Shown here piece by piece: positions 1 through 10,600 of a stretch of 64,000 bases of DNA (within the stretch, counting starts at the first letter, position 1; every line of letters begins with the position of its first letter). The DNA is from Azorinus chamasolen (Eukaryota > Mollusca > Bivalvia > Cardiida > Solecurtidae): NCBI GenBank assembly GCA_963576725.1, contig OY755243.1, positions 79,610,417 to 79,674,416 on the forward strand, written 5' to 3'. The translations under genes and the position numbers were made by a program. The notes beneath the pieces were generated by a model, which made no database searches, was not told the origin of the DNA, and saw only the letters and a list, made by a program, of their open reading frames with translations.

Positions 1-19
1 TCTTTATTTTTTCCACTAG

Positions 20-154
20 ATTGTGAGAGTGGTTTCTATGGAGAAAAATGTGAACACAAATGTGGTCATTGTGCAACAACGTCGTGTAACCCTCTTACGG
101 GTGTCTGTACCGGGGGTTGTCGGGAAGGATGGGAGGGCGTGTACTGCACACAAG
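20..154 (+). CDS. Left copy exon: EGF-like repeat (A)
   Basis: The exon is 135 nt, phase 1 to 1, with acceptor ccactag and donor aag|gtacgt. It holds eight cysteines in the pattern C-x6-C-x3-C-x2-C-x4-C-x6-C-x3-C-x8-C. Three residues differ from the mirror exon 46367-46501 (E/G, K/R, G/E). Confidence 0.85.
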
Positions 155-3100
155 GTACGTTCGTTGGTTTTCATCAGTTTGGAGAATGACGAGTATAATT
201 TGAGATTGGGTATATCATCGTTATTTTTTGTTATTTTTAAGTTTAGAAAGACGAGTTCATTTTGCTCAATGTATGGTTTTCAAGGTTTTGATTTTATTAT
301 TTCATATGGTTTTATACGTAAATAAAAAGGCGATTTTTAAATAAGTTTTTTCCCATTTTAAGGTTGTGTACGAGGAACATATGGGAATAATTGTTCGCAT
401 AGATGCACGAACTGTAACCATAGCGACTGTGACGTCATAAGAGGTGCATGCCGAAGTGGTTGTTCCAGTGGTTATATGGGCATCTACTGCAAAGCCGGTG
501 AGTGGCTATCAGGAAACAACAATTGTCAAAACGACCACTACTCTATGCTAGTTCATTTATTGTTCGATCTTGACAACTATGCATGTTCTATCATGCATAT
601 TTGGGGTATGTTGCCAACATTTGTAACGACATGTTTGAATGGACGTTAAAATCTAGGACGAATCAAGCTTTGAAACATGGCAGCCTCCTACTTACATTTT
701 ATGCCCCCAAAGGCGGGCATATAGTAATCGCATTGTCCGTCCTTCCGTCTGTCCGTCCGTCTGTCCGTCCGTCCGTCTGTCCGTCTGTCCTTCCATCCGT
801 CCGTCCCAAATTCGTGTCCCTTCTATAACTTCTTTATCTGTGGATGGATTTCAAAATAACTTGACACAAATGTTCACCACACAAAGACGATGTGTCGCGT
901 TCAACTCCCAGGTCAATGGGTCAAAGGTCAACGTCACAGGGTACAATTACTTTGTAACAAATATCGTGTCCGGCCTGTACTTCTTTATCTATCAATGTAT
1001 TTCAATATAACTTGGCACAAATGTTCACCACACAAAGACAATGTGTCGCGTTCAACTCCTAGGTCCATGGGTCAAAGGTCAAGATCACAGGGTAAAATAA
1101 CGTTGTAACAAATTTCGTGTCCGGTCTGTAACTTCTTCATCTATCAATGGATTTCAATATAACTTGGCACAAATGTTCACCACACAAAGACGATGTGTCG
1201 CGTTCAACTCCCAGGTCCATAGGTCAAAGGTCAAGGTCATAGGGTACAATTACTTTGTCACAAATTTCGTGTCCGGTCTGTAACTTCTTTATATATCAAT
1301 GGATTTCAATATGATTTGACACAAATGTTCACTAGACAAATATAATGTGTCGCTTTCAACTCCCTAGTCCATGGGTCAAAGGTCAAGGTCACAGAATACA
1401 ATTACTTTGTCACAAATTTCGTGTCCGGTCTGTAACATCTATCAATGGATTTCAATATAACTTGGCACAGATGTTCACCAGACAAAGACGATGTGTCGCG
1501 TTCAGCTCCCTGGTCCATATGTCAAAGGTCAATGCCACAGGGTATAATTACTTGTTTATCTGTGAATGGATTTCAAAGGAACCAGGCACAAATGTTCACC
1601 ACACAAAGACGATTTGTCAACTCCCTGGTCCATGGGTCAAAGGTCAAGGTCACAGGGTTCCATTTTTGGGGTGCATTTGTCACGTGACTGTGACATCTCT
1701 TGTTTCACAAATAACACACAAGAAAGGTTTCATGATGCGACCTTACAACATGCATTCTGGGGGCCGCCATCTTAGATGTACTGTCCAATGAAAACGTTCG
1801 TTACAAATGTTTTAAACACACCCCACGATGCAGAATAGAACACACCTAAACGTTAAGTTCGAACATAATTTTACTAGCTATACAACGTATATATTAAACA
1901 ATCGTTTACAACATAGAGATTGAGTTTAACAATAAGAATAAATGGCATGCAATGCAAATACGTCAATATGTACCATGAATGTAGATGCGAAATATTTTAA
2001 CATACATACATTTTATAATATACATATAAATGTTTATAAAATATATACGTCTTTAACTCTATATATTAAGTTATATTTATATTGTGAAAATCAATGTAGT
2101 AAATGTCCTTGAAAATATTTTTCTTGTGGGAATATAACAGATTTCTGAGAGCTATTACAAAACCATTGTACTGTACACTAATAAGCAATACGTACAACGT
2201 ATTTGGAATACCATTTGTAAGCTGTTTTGATCAAACTGAGATGCTCAATGACTTGGCGTCTCTTTAACCCATTCCCTCATAAGCTATTTTAGACCCAACC
2301 TCTGAATAAATCTACCGAAAAGGAGCATTTACTAGAAAAAAGTAAAGCATTTGAATTGTATAGTTTATAAACCATTGCGATAAATAGAGCATTTGCTCCA
2401 TAGGAGCAAATGCTCTGTTTATCACAATGGTTTCAAAAAGTGACTTCTACAGAGGCGTAGAAAGGTGTAGAAAAATATTTTACACTCCGTCGTTTTGCAA
2501 AGACAAATAAAACGAAACTTTCTTATGAAAATTGAGAAAAAAATTAAAATAAAAACACACTAAACTCACCCTTAAACCTTTTGCATGCGGGACACGCGCA
2601 TGCTGACATTTACAAACAGTATAGACCCTGAGCAGAGAGCTCCTCTAAGAGCCCTCTGAGTATAGACCCTGAGCAGAGAGCTCCTCTAAGAGCCCTCAAA
2701 CAGTATAGACCCTGAGCAGAGAGCTCCTCTAAGAACCCTCTGATCATAATCTGCACTGTTTGTCATTCAAAATCCTCTCACAAAATATCCTTTTTATATT
2801 GAATGGAGTATATTATCTAACCCTTTCCTCTATGAATATTCATGTAATATATAATGACATCATGAATAAATGTGCTATAATAGCACATGGACACAGGAAT
2901 GTTTGGCCGTGGCAGAAACTGTAGAATCATATCTATACCATGGCAAACAGAGCAGACCCTGATCAGACGGCTCCTATAGGAGCCGTTTGATCTGGGTCTA
3001 CTCTGTTTGGAAAGGCGTAGAAAAGTGTATTTATTGAGTAAAGGGTTGATGGGCTTTTCTACTCTGATACTTCAGCGCTAAAAGGTTAAAGGTTGAGTAT

Positions 3101-6100
3101 TGTACAAAGGTAGTTTTGCGCTAAATGTTCAATATACTCTTGTTCCAGTATGCCCAGTTGGTCACTTTGGCCATAACTGTTCTAGCACGTGCGCAAACTG
3201 TCTGGTAAAGAACAAAAAGGCTTGTGATTCCGTCTCTGGACGATGTCTGCACGGCTGCAAGGCCGGTTTCAACGGAACCCACTGCAAAAAACGTAGGTAC
3301 CGCAAGTACCTGTTTCACACTTTCACACCATGTTACAATTGCCGCCCAATGTAAAAATCCACAGGGTGATATATATGAAGATAATTTGTAATAATAAGAA
3401 ACTCGTGGACTGTTCCTGGAGTAAGAATTTGGGACGAATTATTGTAGTGTAGAGTGGATGTGCCGGGTAGAGATTGTGGTGAATCGGTTGATAGGCTTTA
3501 CTGTGTGGCTTGGTAGTTCAGTTAGTAGAGTGTTGGCATGGTAAGCCAAAGGCCCTGTGTCCGAGTCTCAGTCTCAGTTTTCACCATGTTACAATTGAGA
3601 CAGCCCACCTGATGTGAAATGTTTGATTAGGGTCTACATTGTCTGACGTTCACAATCAGTCACTCCATGAACATTTATAAAGAAAAAATGACATGATGAA
3701 CGTTACTTAGCTGAATTTTTATAATACGCAAAAAAAATTCGGTCATACCAACATCTGTAGAATAAGATCTTTATCTTTTCATAAGCAGACACGAACTGTC
3801 TGATCTGAGTCTACTCAAACTGCCAAAAGGCGTCTCTACGCACTTAACCCATTCCCTCATATTGACGACTTTTGACGACTCTGTAGAAGTCATTTTGTGA
3901 AACCATTGTGATAAATAGAGCATTTGCTCCTATAGGAGCAAATGCTCTATTTAGCACATTGGTTTCAAACTACAAAATTCTTAAAATTTTCCTTTTTTCT
4001 AGTTAATGCTCCTTTTCGGTAGATTTATTCAAAGAGGTTGTATCTAAAATAAGTCTATGAGGTTATGGGTTAATGGTTAAACCAATAGGGAATCAAATTA
4101 GGGAGACGATGTATGTAATATATGTGTGAAGTTTGAATGTGAGTTATTCTTGAAAATGTTTAAATTTATGCATCTTATCTAGACCTCTGACTTGTACAGA
4201 CTGTTAACAATAGCATTTATATGATTATTACCATGGTGTAGAATTTTTCCAACACATTAAAATACAGTTGAACTTCAGTATCTCAAACGTCAAGAGACCA
4301 TACAAATTACTTTAGATAAGATAAGTTCGAGTCATCCGATTTCTAATCTGAACACTTTCTCACGTTCACGGCTTAATGTGAGTTTTTTTACCCACATAAA
4401 GCTGTTATGCGCGTTTCATGATATGCGTAGTGATACATTTTAGAACAATTCTGTATTTTAAATTTTGGAAGAATCTAACTTTTACTTCGAGTTATGCCGA
4501 ACTCGAGTTATCTGAGTTTGAGATATCGATGTTCAACTGTATTACTAACGTTTTTGGTTGAGTATATGTTAGCCAACATTGTCACGTGCTTGTATTGTTT
4601 ACAACTTGTCCAGCTTGTCCCTGGGGATACTATGGTCTCGGCTGTCTCCGGTGTGGAGTGTGTAAGCCAGGGGATACTTGTGATCTAGCCACGGGCAAGT
4701 GTCCAAATGGGTGTGGCCCAGGTTTCCACGGCGAACTGTGCACGCAGTGTGAGTACTGACTGTTGCTGTAACACGTGATCGATATTTTACTTTGAAATTA
4801 AGACGATTCTTTTAACCCTTCACTTCTTGAATGTTCGTGTAAGAAATAATGAAATTATGAACTACAGTGCTCCCTCTCTTGAACGACACCCTTTGGGATA
4901 CGAAGATTGTATGTGTTGTTCAGAGGGAGTTGTTATAGGGAGGGAAAATCAAACATAATTAGCTTGTTTCCAGATCCCAAGAAAATGTGTATGTCTAGAA
5001 CTAAAACTGTTATGCCTCAATTAATCCTATGTTGTGATCACTCTTTAGAATCGTCACAAAGAGACGATTCTAAAGAGTGGTCACAACATAGGGTTTGATG
5101 GAGGCATAAAGAAAATACGATGGAAAAAAGTTGTTTCTGGAGCCTTGTTGTTTCGGAAACAGTGACATGCGTTGTTGTAAGGAGGGACTCGTTATTGAGA
5201 GCGCCGTTGTAGGGAGGGAGCACTGTAATTACACTTTTATAATGACAATTTGAACATGGGGGCGTTTTTATCATGCCAGAAACTGTAGAATCAAATCTTT
5301 TATTATTCATATAAACAATCAGGATAGACCCGGAGCAGACGGCTCATATAGGAGCTGTCTGATCTGGGTCTACTCTTTTTGCAAATGGGTCAAAATGCAT
5401 TTCTGTGGAGCAAAGGGTTCATAACCATGGCAACATGATACTACCGTAAGTTGTACCAGTAGCATGTCCATTACTGTTTAGCTGATACAAATCTGTACTG
5501 TTTACCAACGCGTGATATCTTTTACAGTGACGCCGGTAATATTTATTGAGTAATTTTGCCACTTTAGTGATTATATGCGATATTACTCTGAAAGAAATCC
5601 AGCTGAATTTTATCGTATTTAGCCTCGAAAGAGGGAGTTCATGAGTTCCATCACCGTCAGGGTTATATCAGAGACAATTTCAGTACGCCGTGTCTTCAAA
5701 TAACTTCCTCGTCCTCTGTCCGATCTCTACGCCTCTCTTTCACACCTCTCGCTTTCAGATGAGATGAGTAATTAAAATATTTTCGGGAATAACGTCTTTA
5801 TTTCTCGACGAAACGCTATGGTGTGACCACTCTTTAGAGTCTCTACGAGGAGATTCTAAAGAGTGGTTACAGCATATGGTTTGGTGGCGAAAGGACGATT
5901 CTGTTCCTCTGATTATTTATTTCAACAATATTATTTTACGCTTAACCCTTTCCCTGTTCTATACTTAGCCCAAATTTCAATACCTACTGAATATTCATTA
6001 ACAAAATAGTTATACAGAAATATGGAATGTGGAACATAGTAGACATTTTAGAAAGCAAAGAAACAGATCTATCAATTTCTATTAGCAAACAGAGTAGACC

Positions 6101-6579
6101 CTGATCAGACGGCTCCTCTAGGAGCCGTCTGATCTGGATGTACTCTGTTTGCAAAAGCGTGAAAACACGTTTATATGAGGGAAAGGGTTAAAGCCTTTGA
6201 ATACAGATCACTGTTCAATCCTTTACCTGTTCAATTATTATGTAAGAAATAATGATATCATGAATATCTTTTAGCTAAAGTTTTTATAATGTAAAATGTT
6301 CATGGCTAAACCTCGTATTATCACAAGTTTCACATTAATTACTTTTTAGCGGAAGGATTCGCCGACGAAGATGGTCCCCAGCTGCGGATATTTCTCGGCG
6401 CAAACATCAGCGTCGTTGCCGGTATCGTGTTTTTCGTGGTCGTTTGTCTGGTGATGACGTGGCAACGCGAGCACCTGCAAGAACCTGAGGTCAAGGTCGA
6501 AAGCAAAAAGGATGAGATTTGTTTCATGGATCAAAACGGAGAGGTTGTATCGGACGATGATCAAATTGAATATGTGTGA
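20..6579 (+). CDS. Second copy of the EGF receptor gene, last five exons only
   Basis: Exons 20-154, 363-497, 3149-3292, 4614-4748 and 6350-6579 are the mirror counterparts of the last five exons of the minus-strand gene. They encode four EGF-like repeats, the membrane helix and the tail. All reading frames and splice dinucleotides are intact, so this copy could be functional. Its upstream exons must lie beyond the left edge. It is convergent with the other copy. The last three exons are nearly identical between copies, while the first two differ clearly at the protein level. It could be a true paralogue in a palindrome, or the other haplotype joined in inverted orientation by assembly. Confidence 0.82.
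363..497 (+). CDS. Left copy exon: EGF-like repeat (B)
   Basis: The exon is 135 nt, phase 1 to 1, with acceptor ttttaag and donor g|gtgagt. It keeps eight cysteines. Six of 45 residues differ from the mirror exon 45510-45644, and seven of the eight nucleotide changes I count alter the protein. Confidence 0.85.
701..1703 (-). mobile_element. Pearl-like (non-autonomous Helitron-like) element, left arm only
   Basis: Read on the minus strand it has about six tandem ~150 bp units (plus-strand 830-1690), then a CCGT/CTGT tetranucleotide tract (735-806), then a terminal hairpin (ATGCCC...GGGCAT). That order is the signature of the bivalve pearl family. The right arm at ~45310 reads straight from acattt into ttcacaaa, so the element is cleanly absent there and left no target duplication, as expected of Helitron-type insertion. 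Confidence 0.75.
1704..2263. other. AT-rich intron sequence, no feature seen
   Basis: This AT-rich intron sequence is shared, with many substitutions, with right-arm 44740-45290. I see no coding, RNA gene or inverted repeat in it. Confidence 0.5.
2264..2476 (+). mobile_element. TTAA-1 MITE, 3' end lost
   Basis: It starts TTAACCCATTCCCTCATA and has the GAGCATTTGCTCC / GGAGCAAATGCTC inner hairpin, but lacks the closing GGGTTAA. The right arm has a single TTAA at the matching point (~44733), so this insertion is specific to the left arm. Confidence 0.75.
2612..2762 (+). repeat. Tandem array of a half-hairpin (3 units)
   Basis: About 43 bp units (agtatagaccctgagcag ... ctcctctaagagccctc) are repeated three times inside what was one CAAACAGT...ACTGTTTG hairpin. 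The right-arm counterpart is longer and is the site of the 9.1 kb foldback insertion. Confidence 0.8.
2817..3049 (+). mobile_element. TTAA-3 type MITE
   Basis: The ends are CTAACCCTTTCCTC and GAGTAAAGGGTTGA. The inner hairpin is CAAACAGAGCAGACCC...GGGTCTACTCTGTTTG with apex GGCTCCTATAGGAGCC. It mirrors 34790-35022. Confidence 0.75.
3149..3292 (+). CDS. Left copy exon: EGF-like repeat (C)
   Basis: The exon is 144 nt, phase 1 to 1, with acceptor gttccag and donor c|gtaggt. It keeps eight cysteines and encodes the same protein as the mirror exon 34547-34690. The minus-strand frame across it (3121-3318) is a shadow. Confidence 0.85.
3506..3575 (+). repeat. tRNA-like SINE head
   Basis: An A-box-like tagttcagttagtagag and a degenerate B box (gtgtccgagtc) flank a 5 bp anticodon stem with a 7-base loop. 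The T stem is mismatched, so this is a tRNA-derived repeat, not a tRNA gene. It mirrors 34261-34328. Confidence 0.5.
3844..4073 (+). mobile_element. TTAA-1 MITE
   Basis: It has TTAACCCATTCCCTCATA at the left and TATGGGTTAA at the right, with a central 60 bp near-perfect hairpin (ACCATTGTGATAAATAGAGC arm, apex TTTGCTCCTATAGGAGCAAA). It mirrors 33769-33997. Confidence 0.85.
4265..4539 (+). mobile_element. TA-4 (pogo-like) MITE
   Basis: The inverted ends CAGTTGAACTTCAGTATC and GATATCGATGTTCAACTG lie between TA dinucleotides. It mirrors 33303-33577. It ends about 75 bp before exon D. Confidence 0.8.
4614..4748 (+). CDS. Left copy exon: EGF-like repeat (D)
   Basis: The exon is 135 nt, phase 1 to 1, with acceptor cttgtccag and donor t|gtgagt. 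It encodes the last EGF-like repeat before the membrane segment and mirrors 33094-33228. Confidence 0.85.
4812..5421 (+). mobile_element. TTAA-3 MITE carrying a nested TA-5 element
   Basis: The outer ends are TTAACCCTTCACTTC and GGAGCAAAGGGTTCA. The inner hairpin is near 5310-5390. The mirror copy (32782-33030) lacks the nested element and is about 360 bp shorter. Confidence 0.8.
4865..5225 (+). mobile_element. TA-5 MITE, left arm only
   Basis: The ends CAGTGCTCCCTCTCTTG and GAGGGAGGGAGCACTG are flanked by TA on both sides. The mirror site reads gaacTAattac, an exact empty site with one TA. A GATCACTCTTTAGAATCG hairpin lies at the centre. Confidence 0.9.
5815..5885 (+). repeat. Hairpin of the 'CCACTCTTTAGA' type
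   Basis: The arms GTGTGACCACTCTTTAGA and TCTAAAGAGTGGTTACA surround a short apex. Related hairpins are at 5030-5100, 56610-56690 and 63536-63625, some inside TA-5 elements. It mirrors 32335-32405. Confidence 0.6.
5942..6191 (+). mobile_element. TTAA-2 MITE
   Basis: The ends are TTAACCCTTTCCCTGTTC and TATGAGGGAAAGGGTTAA. The hairpin apex is GGCTCCTCTAGGAGCC beside GATCAGAC. It mirrors 32027-32262. Confidence 0.85.
6350..6579 (+). CDS. Left copy last exon: membrane helix, tail and stop
   Basis: The acceptor is ttttag. The exon encodes an acidic stalk, a ~19-residue hydrophobic helix (about ISVVAGIVFFVVVCLVMTW) and a charged 36-residue tail ending IEYV, which could be a class III PDZ ligand. 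I see no ITAM or NPxY motif. The right copy has M for the V of GIVFF. Stop TGA is at 6577-6579. Confidence 0.85.
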
Positions 6580-6619
6580 CATTAAAAAGTTTATAGCAAT
6601 CTCGTCGGTGGTGCATAAA

Positions 6620-6797
6620 CAGTAGAACCCCTCTAAACCGGAATTCTAGTAAAGAAACATTAAGATGGCAGATGGCTGCTTAATGCAGAGTGAAAGTCAT
6701 GCAGAAAGCTCCTAGACTTAATCCTGCATTAAGCTGCCACCTGTATCAAAGACCGATAGTTATACTAACTTTAATGTCAGGTTTAGAGGGGTTTTAA
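6620..6797 (+). mobile_element. TA-2 MITE in the 3' flank
   Basis: The ends are CAGTAGAACCCCTCTAAACC and GGTTTAGAGGGGTTTTA. The inner hairpin is built on gcttaatgcag / ctgcattaag. It starts 41 bp after the stop codon and may be part of the 3' UTR. It mirrors 31413-31593. Confidence 0.75.
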
Positions 6798-6889
6798 TAT
6801 ACATGTATTGTTAAACCTAGTTCAACAGACTGACTGTTTACTCATGAGTATTTATGTAACAAAAGATGTATGACTGAATATCAATTAAC

Positions 6890-7099
6890 TCAACCCATTT
6901 GCTCCCAGTGGATTCGTCCATGTTTATATATTGGATTAGTCCATATTTAATCTAAGGGGTGCCTGGTCTAAATTTTTCGTTTTGTTTTATATTGAAATTC
7001 CTGTCAGCATACAGTGTAGACTCTGATCAGACGCCGCATTATGAGTCTACACTGTTTGCCTACGTCCCATATATGGGATCGTGGGAGCAAATGGGTTAA
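6890..7099 (+). mobile_element. TTAA-4 MITE nested in a decayed TTAA-3 relic
   Basis: The ends are TCAACCCATTTGCTCCC and GGGAGCAAATGGGTTAA, with inner hairpin CAGTGTAGACTCTGATCAG. The flanks (about 6835-6889 and 7100-7273) read as the two halves of a TTAA-3 copy. It mirrors 31114-31323. Confidence 0.75.
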
Positions 7100-7298
7100 T
7101 ATCCGTAGTGGCACATGAGCAAGAAAAGAATGGCTGTGGTAAAATCTGCAGAATTAGATCAATATTATTCCATCAGCAAATAGAGCAGACACTGATCAAA
7201 CGGCTCCTACAAACAGTGTTTGCAAATGCATTAAAGTGCATTTAAAGGTGTATACATGGAGCAACTGGATAAACAAGAGCTGTAAATAAGAGATGCAT

Positions 7299-7517
7299 TT
7301 AACCCATTCCCTCATAGGCTAGTTTTAGACCCAATCTCTTTGAATAAATCTACCAGAAAGGAGCATTTACTAAAGAAAATGAGTTTTGTTTTAGAACTGT
7401 GTAGTTTTGAAACCATTGTGATAAAATAGAGAAGCAAATGCTCTATTTATCACAATGGTTTTATTAAGTGACTTCTACAGAGTCGTCAAAAGTCGTCAAT
7501 ATGAGGGAATGGATTAA
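7299..7517 (+). mobile_element. TTAA-1 MITE
   Basis: It has TTAACCCATTCCCTCATA and ATGAGGGAATGGATTAA ends. The apex is shortened to GAGAAGCAAATGC, while the right copy at 30706-30914 keeps GCATTTGCTCC, so the two arms lost different halves of the apex. Confidence 0.8.
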
Positions 7518-8233
7518 GCGATCTTTTTATTTCTAAGCCAAGCCCTGTCTTGGGAGGCGATTCTAATGAGTAGCAACAAGATAAAGTTTGGCTGAGAAAT
7601 AAAAGAGTGTGCTAGATCAGTAGTAATCCTATATACATGTATAGAAGCATTATTTTAATCCAGACATGTCTGGTATTTGCAAACAGTATGTTCCTATATC
7701 AGATATATATCTTACTGTACTTCATGATGCCATCGTTTGTTACAGTGACTTTTTCCACTGACCGTTCCAAGGTAGTACTTCCATCTTCTCCCTAGTGTAT
7801 AGTTGTTTCGTCTTTGTGCGTCTCTTTGTGTCTTTTATATACATGTACATTTGCTGTTTGTCGTTGTGGTGCTGTTTGGGCGGCTGTGTGTTTTGTATGT
7901 GGTGCTTCATGACTCTTACATGTACTTTTACATAAATATTCATGGAATAAAGGATTAGATTTAGGAGGTTATATTAATACGAGTGTCGCATGTACCAGCT
8001 AGTGTTATGCGTTGAATATTGTTTAAATAACGATTATCTGTGTATAGTTTCAATAAAGAATCTTGGATATATTAATATGAACACCATGTTTAGATTGGTT
8101 TTACTGTGTCACCATTTATGATGGTATCCTAACAGTTAGATAAAAGATCCGAATAAAAATGTTGTCCATAGATTATGGGTATTTCTGATGAAACAATTAC
8201 GATCCTTCAGTCATCACAACACGTTCCATCTGC
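7518..8233. other. No gene seen; unique sequence with one weak hairpin
   Basis: A degraded 'ACTCTTTAGA' hairpin is at about 7530-7605. The rest is unique. The right-arm equivalent carries two large insertions (26325-29518 and 29836-30507) that are absent here. Confidence 0.5.
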
Positions 8234-8449
8234 TTAACCTGTTTGCTCCCGCAATCCCATATATGGGACGTATGCAAACAGTGTAGACTCTGATTATGCG
8301 GCGTCTGATCAGAGTCTACACTGTTTGCTGATAGGAATTTCAATATAAAACAATATGAAATTAAAAATTTAGGCCAGGCACCCCTTAGATAAACATGGAC
8401 TAATCCAATATATAAACATGGAAGAATCCACTGGGCGCAAATGGGTTAA
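8234..8449 (-). mobile_element. TTAA-4 MITE
   Basis: The ends are TTAACCTGTTTGCTCCC and GCGCAAATGGGTTAA. The inner hairpin is CAGTGTAGACTCTGATTATG / TCAGAGTCTACACTG. It mirrors 25908-26123. Confidence 0.8.
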
Positions 8450-8557
8450 TTTTAGAAACTCCAAGTTACCAGCGTCTGATTCTTATCAAAGCAAATGCAA
8501 ATATTGTGGTAAACAGAAAAAAAGTGTTGAAAACGAAATCATATTGGAGCCCAAGTT

Positions 8558-8779
8558 TTAACCATTTCCTCCATAAATACGCCTTTCTACGCTTCTGTAA
8601 AAGTAACTTTATGAAACCAGTGTGATAAATAGAGCATTTGCTCCATAGGAGCAAATGCTCTATTTATCACAATGGTTTCAATACTACACAATTCTAAAAG
8701 TTTCATTTTCTCTAGTAAATGCTTCTTTTTTGGTAGATTCATTCAAAGAGGTTGGGTCTAAAAATAGGGAATGGGTTAA
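8558..8779 (-). mobile_element. TTAA-1 MITE
   Basis: The ends are TTAACCATTTCCTCC and GGGAATGGGTTAA. The hairpin apex TTTGCTCCATAGGAGCAAA has lost one T. It mirrors 25578-25799. Confidence 0.85.
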
Positions 8780-9011
8780 ACTCTTTAAACAATGTAGAAA
8801 CAGATCATCCAAGAGCATTGAAAGCGTGGCATCTGATCATCAACTACAGTGTTTGTCAAACCAGCACAACGAGATATGCTGGTATAGCCAGAGTCTGATC
8901 AGCCATTGCATGGTCAAAGATAAGGTAGTCTGAGTCTTCAATGTCTAGGAAGCCTAAAGGTTGGTGGAGCTTAAAGTTGTATTATTAGATCCACTACCAA
9001 TCTGTAAAGTA

Positions 9012-9280
9012 CAGTAGGATCCCTCTAGTGCGACCACTTAATAAATAAACATGGGTGTCTGTATAAGCAGGTGGTTGCTTAATGCAGGACAAAAATAATG
9101 CTAAAATCTCCTCTAGGAGCTTTCTGCATTACTGGTGGTTGCTTAATGCAGGACAAAAGTAATGCTGAAAGCTCCTCTAGGAGCTTTCTGCATTACTTTT
9201 GTCCTGTATTAAGCTACCACCTGCATCTAGCACCCAGAATTATACCTCTTTTAGATGGACGTATTAGCGAGGTTTTACTG
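9012..9280 (+). mobile_element. TA-3 MITE with duplicated inner hairpin
   Basis: The ends CAGTAGGATCCCTCTAG and CGAGGTTTTACTG are flanked by TA. The inner GCTTAATGCAGGACAAAA module occurs twice in tandem, with apex GCTCCTCTAGGAGC. It mirrors 25077-25345. Confidence 0.8.
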
Positions 9281-9647
9281 TATATACTAATTCTGCACGA
9301 GCTTCGTGTGACAATCATTGTCCACTTATCCATCAATTAGAATGGTTGCAACTTCTATAAATAGAAAAGTGCAGTCAAGGCACAGCGCTCGAAATCGAAC
9401 TATACCACTTGCAATGCCACATAAATCTTTAATCGAAAATGCACGTAACCCTTTGCTTGACTCATTAACGTCTATACAAACAGAGAAGACTCAGATCATA
9501 CGGTCCCTATATGAGCTATCGGGTCAGTCTCTAGTTTTGTTCTGCCATGCTCGTGTTCCATTAAAAATTCAGAAGCATTAGAATCAACAGGACGTGTATT
9601 AAACGAGCATTCAAATTCTGAATAGAGGAGTCTTAAAAAGCAGTTGC
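9281..9647. other. Intergenic, with a TTAA-3-like fragment
   Basis: A relic hairpin (acaaacagagaagactcag ... apex tccctatatgagc) lies at about 9448-9545. There is nothing else. Confidence 0.4.
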
Positions 9648-10198
9648 TTAACCCTCCCCTCATATAAGCGTGTTTTCACGCATCTGCAAACAGAGTAAAA
9701 CCCAGATCAGACGGCTGACCAGGTTCTGCTCTGTTTGCTAATGGAACTTGATATATTTCTATACTTTCTGAAATAGAAACAATGTTCCACCTTCTATGTT
9801 TCATTATGGCTATTTTGCCAATGAACATTCAGTGGGTAAAGAAATTTGTAATAAACACAGCAGGTGCGGATCCAGGATTTCAGATTACGGGGGGGTAGAA
9901 TTGTTTTGGAGGGGGCGTAGATTTTCATGTTTGATGACATAAATAGTGTGTTTGTAATACATGTTGAAAAAGAGCTTACTTGGGTGAGGGAAATAAAACA
10001 CTCCTACTGAATCATTGTTTTATTGGTTTTTATTAGATACAGCAAAACTTCTCTATAACGACCACTAAATTACACCTTGCTTGAAGCAGCCACCTGCTCT
10101 AAGTACCAACTAATTTTTGCCAATTTTAGGAAGGGGGGGGGCGTACGCCGGCTCCGCCCCTCTAAATCCGCGCCTGCATAGAACAGGGAAAGGGTTAA
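9648..10198 (+). mobile_element. TTAA-2 MITE carrying a nested hAT-like element
   Basis: The ends are TTAACCCTCCCCTCATA and GAACAGGGAAAGGGTTAA. The 3' portion is interrupted at 9861. It mirrors 24136-24699. Confidence 0.75.
9861..10176 (+). mobile_element. Nested hAT-like MITE
   Basis: The ends CAGGTGCGGATCCAGGATTT and AAATCCGCGCCTG lie inside a TTAA-2 copy. Flanks cacag and catag suggest a short target duplication. G-rich tracts and a TA-1 fragment (10028-10115) are inside. Poly-G/C length differs in the mirror copy (24158-24485). Confidence 0.6.
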
Positions 10199-10259
10199 CG
10201 CATGACAAAAGTAATACAGAACACTGCAAATAGGAAATTTCTGCATTACTTTCGACCAC

Positions 10260-10600
10260 CTGTTTGTACCATTTCCTTCACATAAACGTGTTTTCGGACA
10301 TTTGCAAACGGAGTAGACCCAGATCAAACGGTTCCTATAGGATCCGTCTGATCATGGTCTGCTCGGTTTGCTAGTGGAATTTGAAAAATCTGTTTCTTTT
10401 ACTTTCTAAAATGGCTACAATATTCCACTTCCAATACTTCATTATGACTATTTTGTCTGCTCCGTTTGCTTATTATAATAATGTATGTGCGTGCGTGCGT
10501 GTGCGCGTGTGTTTGTGTGCGTGCGTGTGTGTATGTGTGTGTGAGTGAGTGGGGGACAGAGAGAGAGTGAGAGTAATTGAGTGAGTGATTGAATGAATGA
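10260..10600 (+). repeat. TTAA-2 relic running into a (GT/GTGC)n and (GA)n microsatellite
   Basis: Half of a TTAA-2 copy (hairpin 10303-10372, apex GGTTCCTATAGGATCC) is followed by GTGC/GTGT repeats at 10482-10545 and GAGT/GAGA repeats to about 10600. It mirrors 23734-24070. Confidence 0.65.

Noticed and set aside
3121..3318. Open frame on the minus strand over exon C, and its mirror 34521-34718
   Set aside because: It is the antisense shadow of an EGF exon with correct splice sites and eight cysteines on the other strand.
3844..4073. Hairpins as rho-independent terminators or riboswitches
   Set aside because: They are MITE centres with TTAA-flanked ends, present in dozens of copies and not tied to genes.
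6339..6582. Minus-strand frames over the last exon, and plus-strand frames at 31631-31874
   Set aside because: Antisense shadows of the membrane-helix exon; the opposite strand has the acceptor, hydrophobic helix and stop.
7740..7943. Conserved frame in both arms (7740-7943 and 29608-29811)
   Set aside because: Conservation equals that of the surrounding non-coding palindrome; composition is Lys/His/Gln-rich with no domain, and the frame is not favoured by synonymous changes.
9861..10176. CACTA or PIF assignment for the CAGGTGCGG element
   Set aside because: The ends look more hAT-like, but the apparent 5 bp flank repeat is imperfect, so I left the superfamily open.
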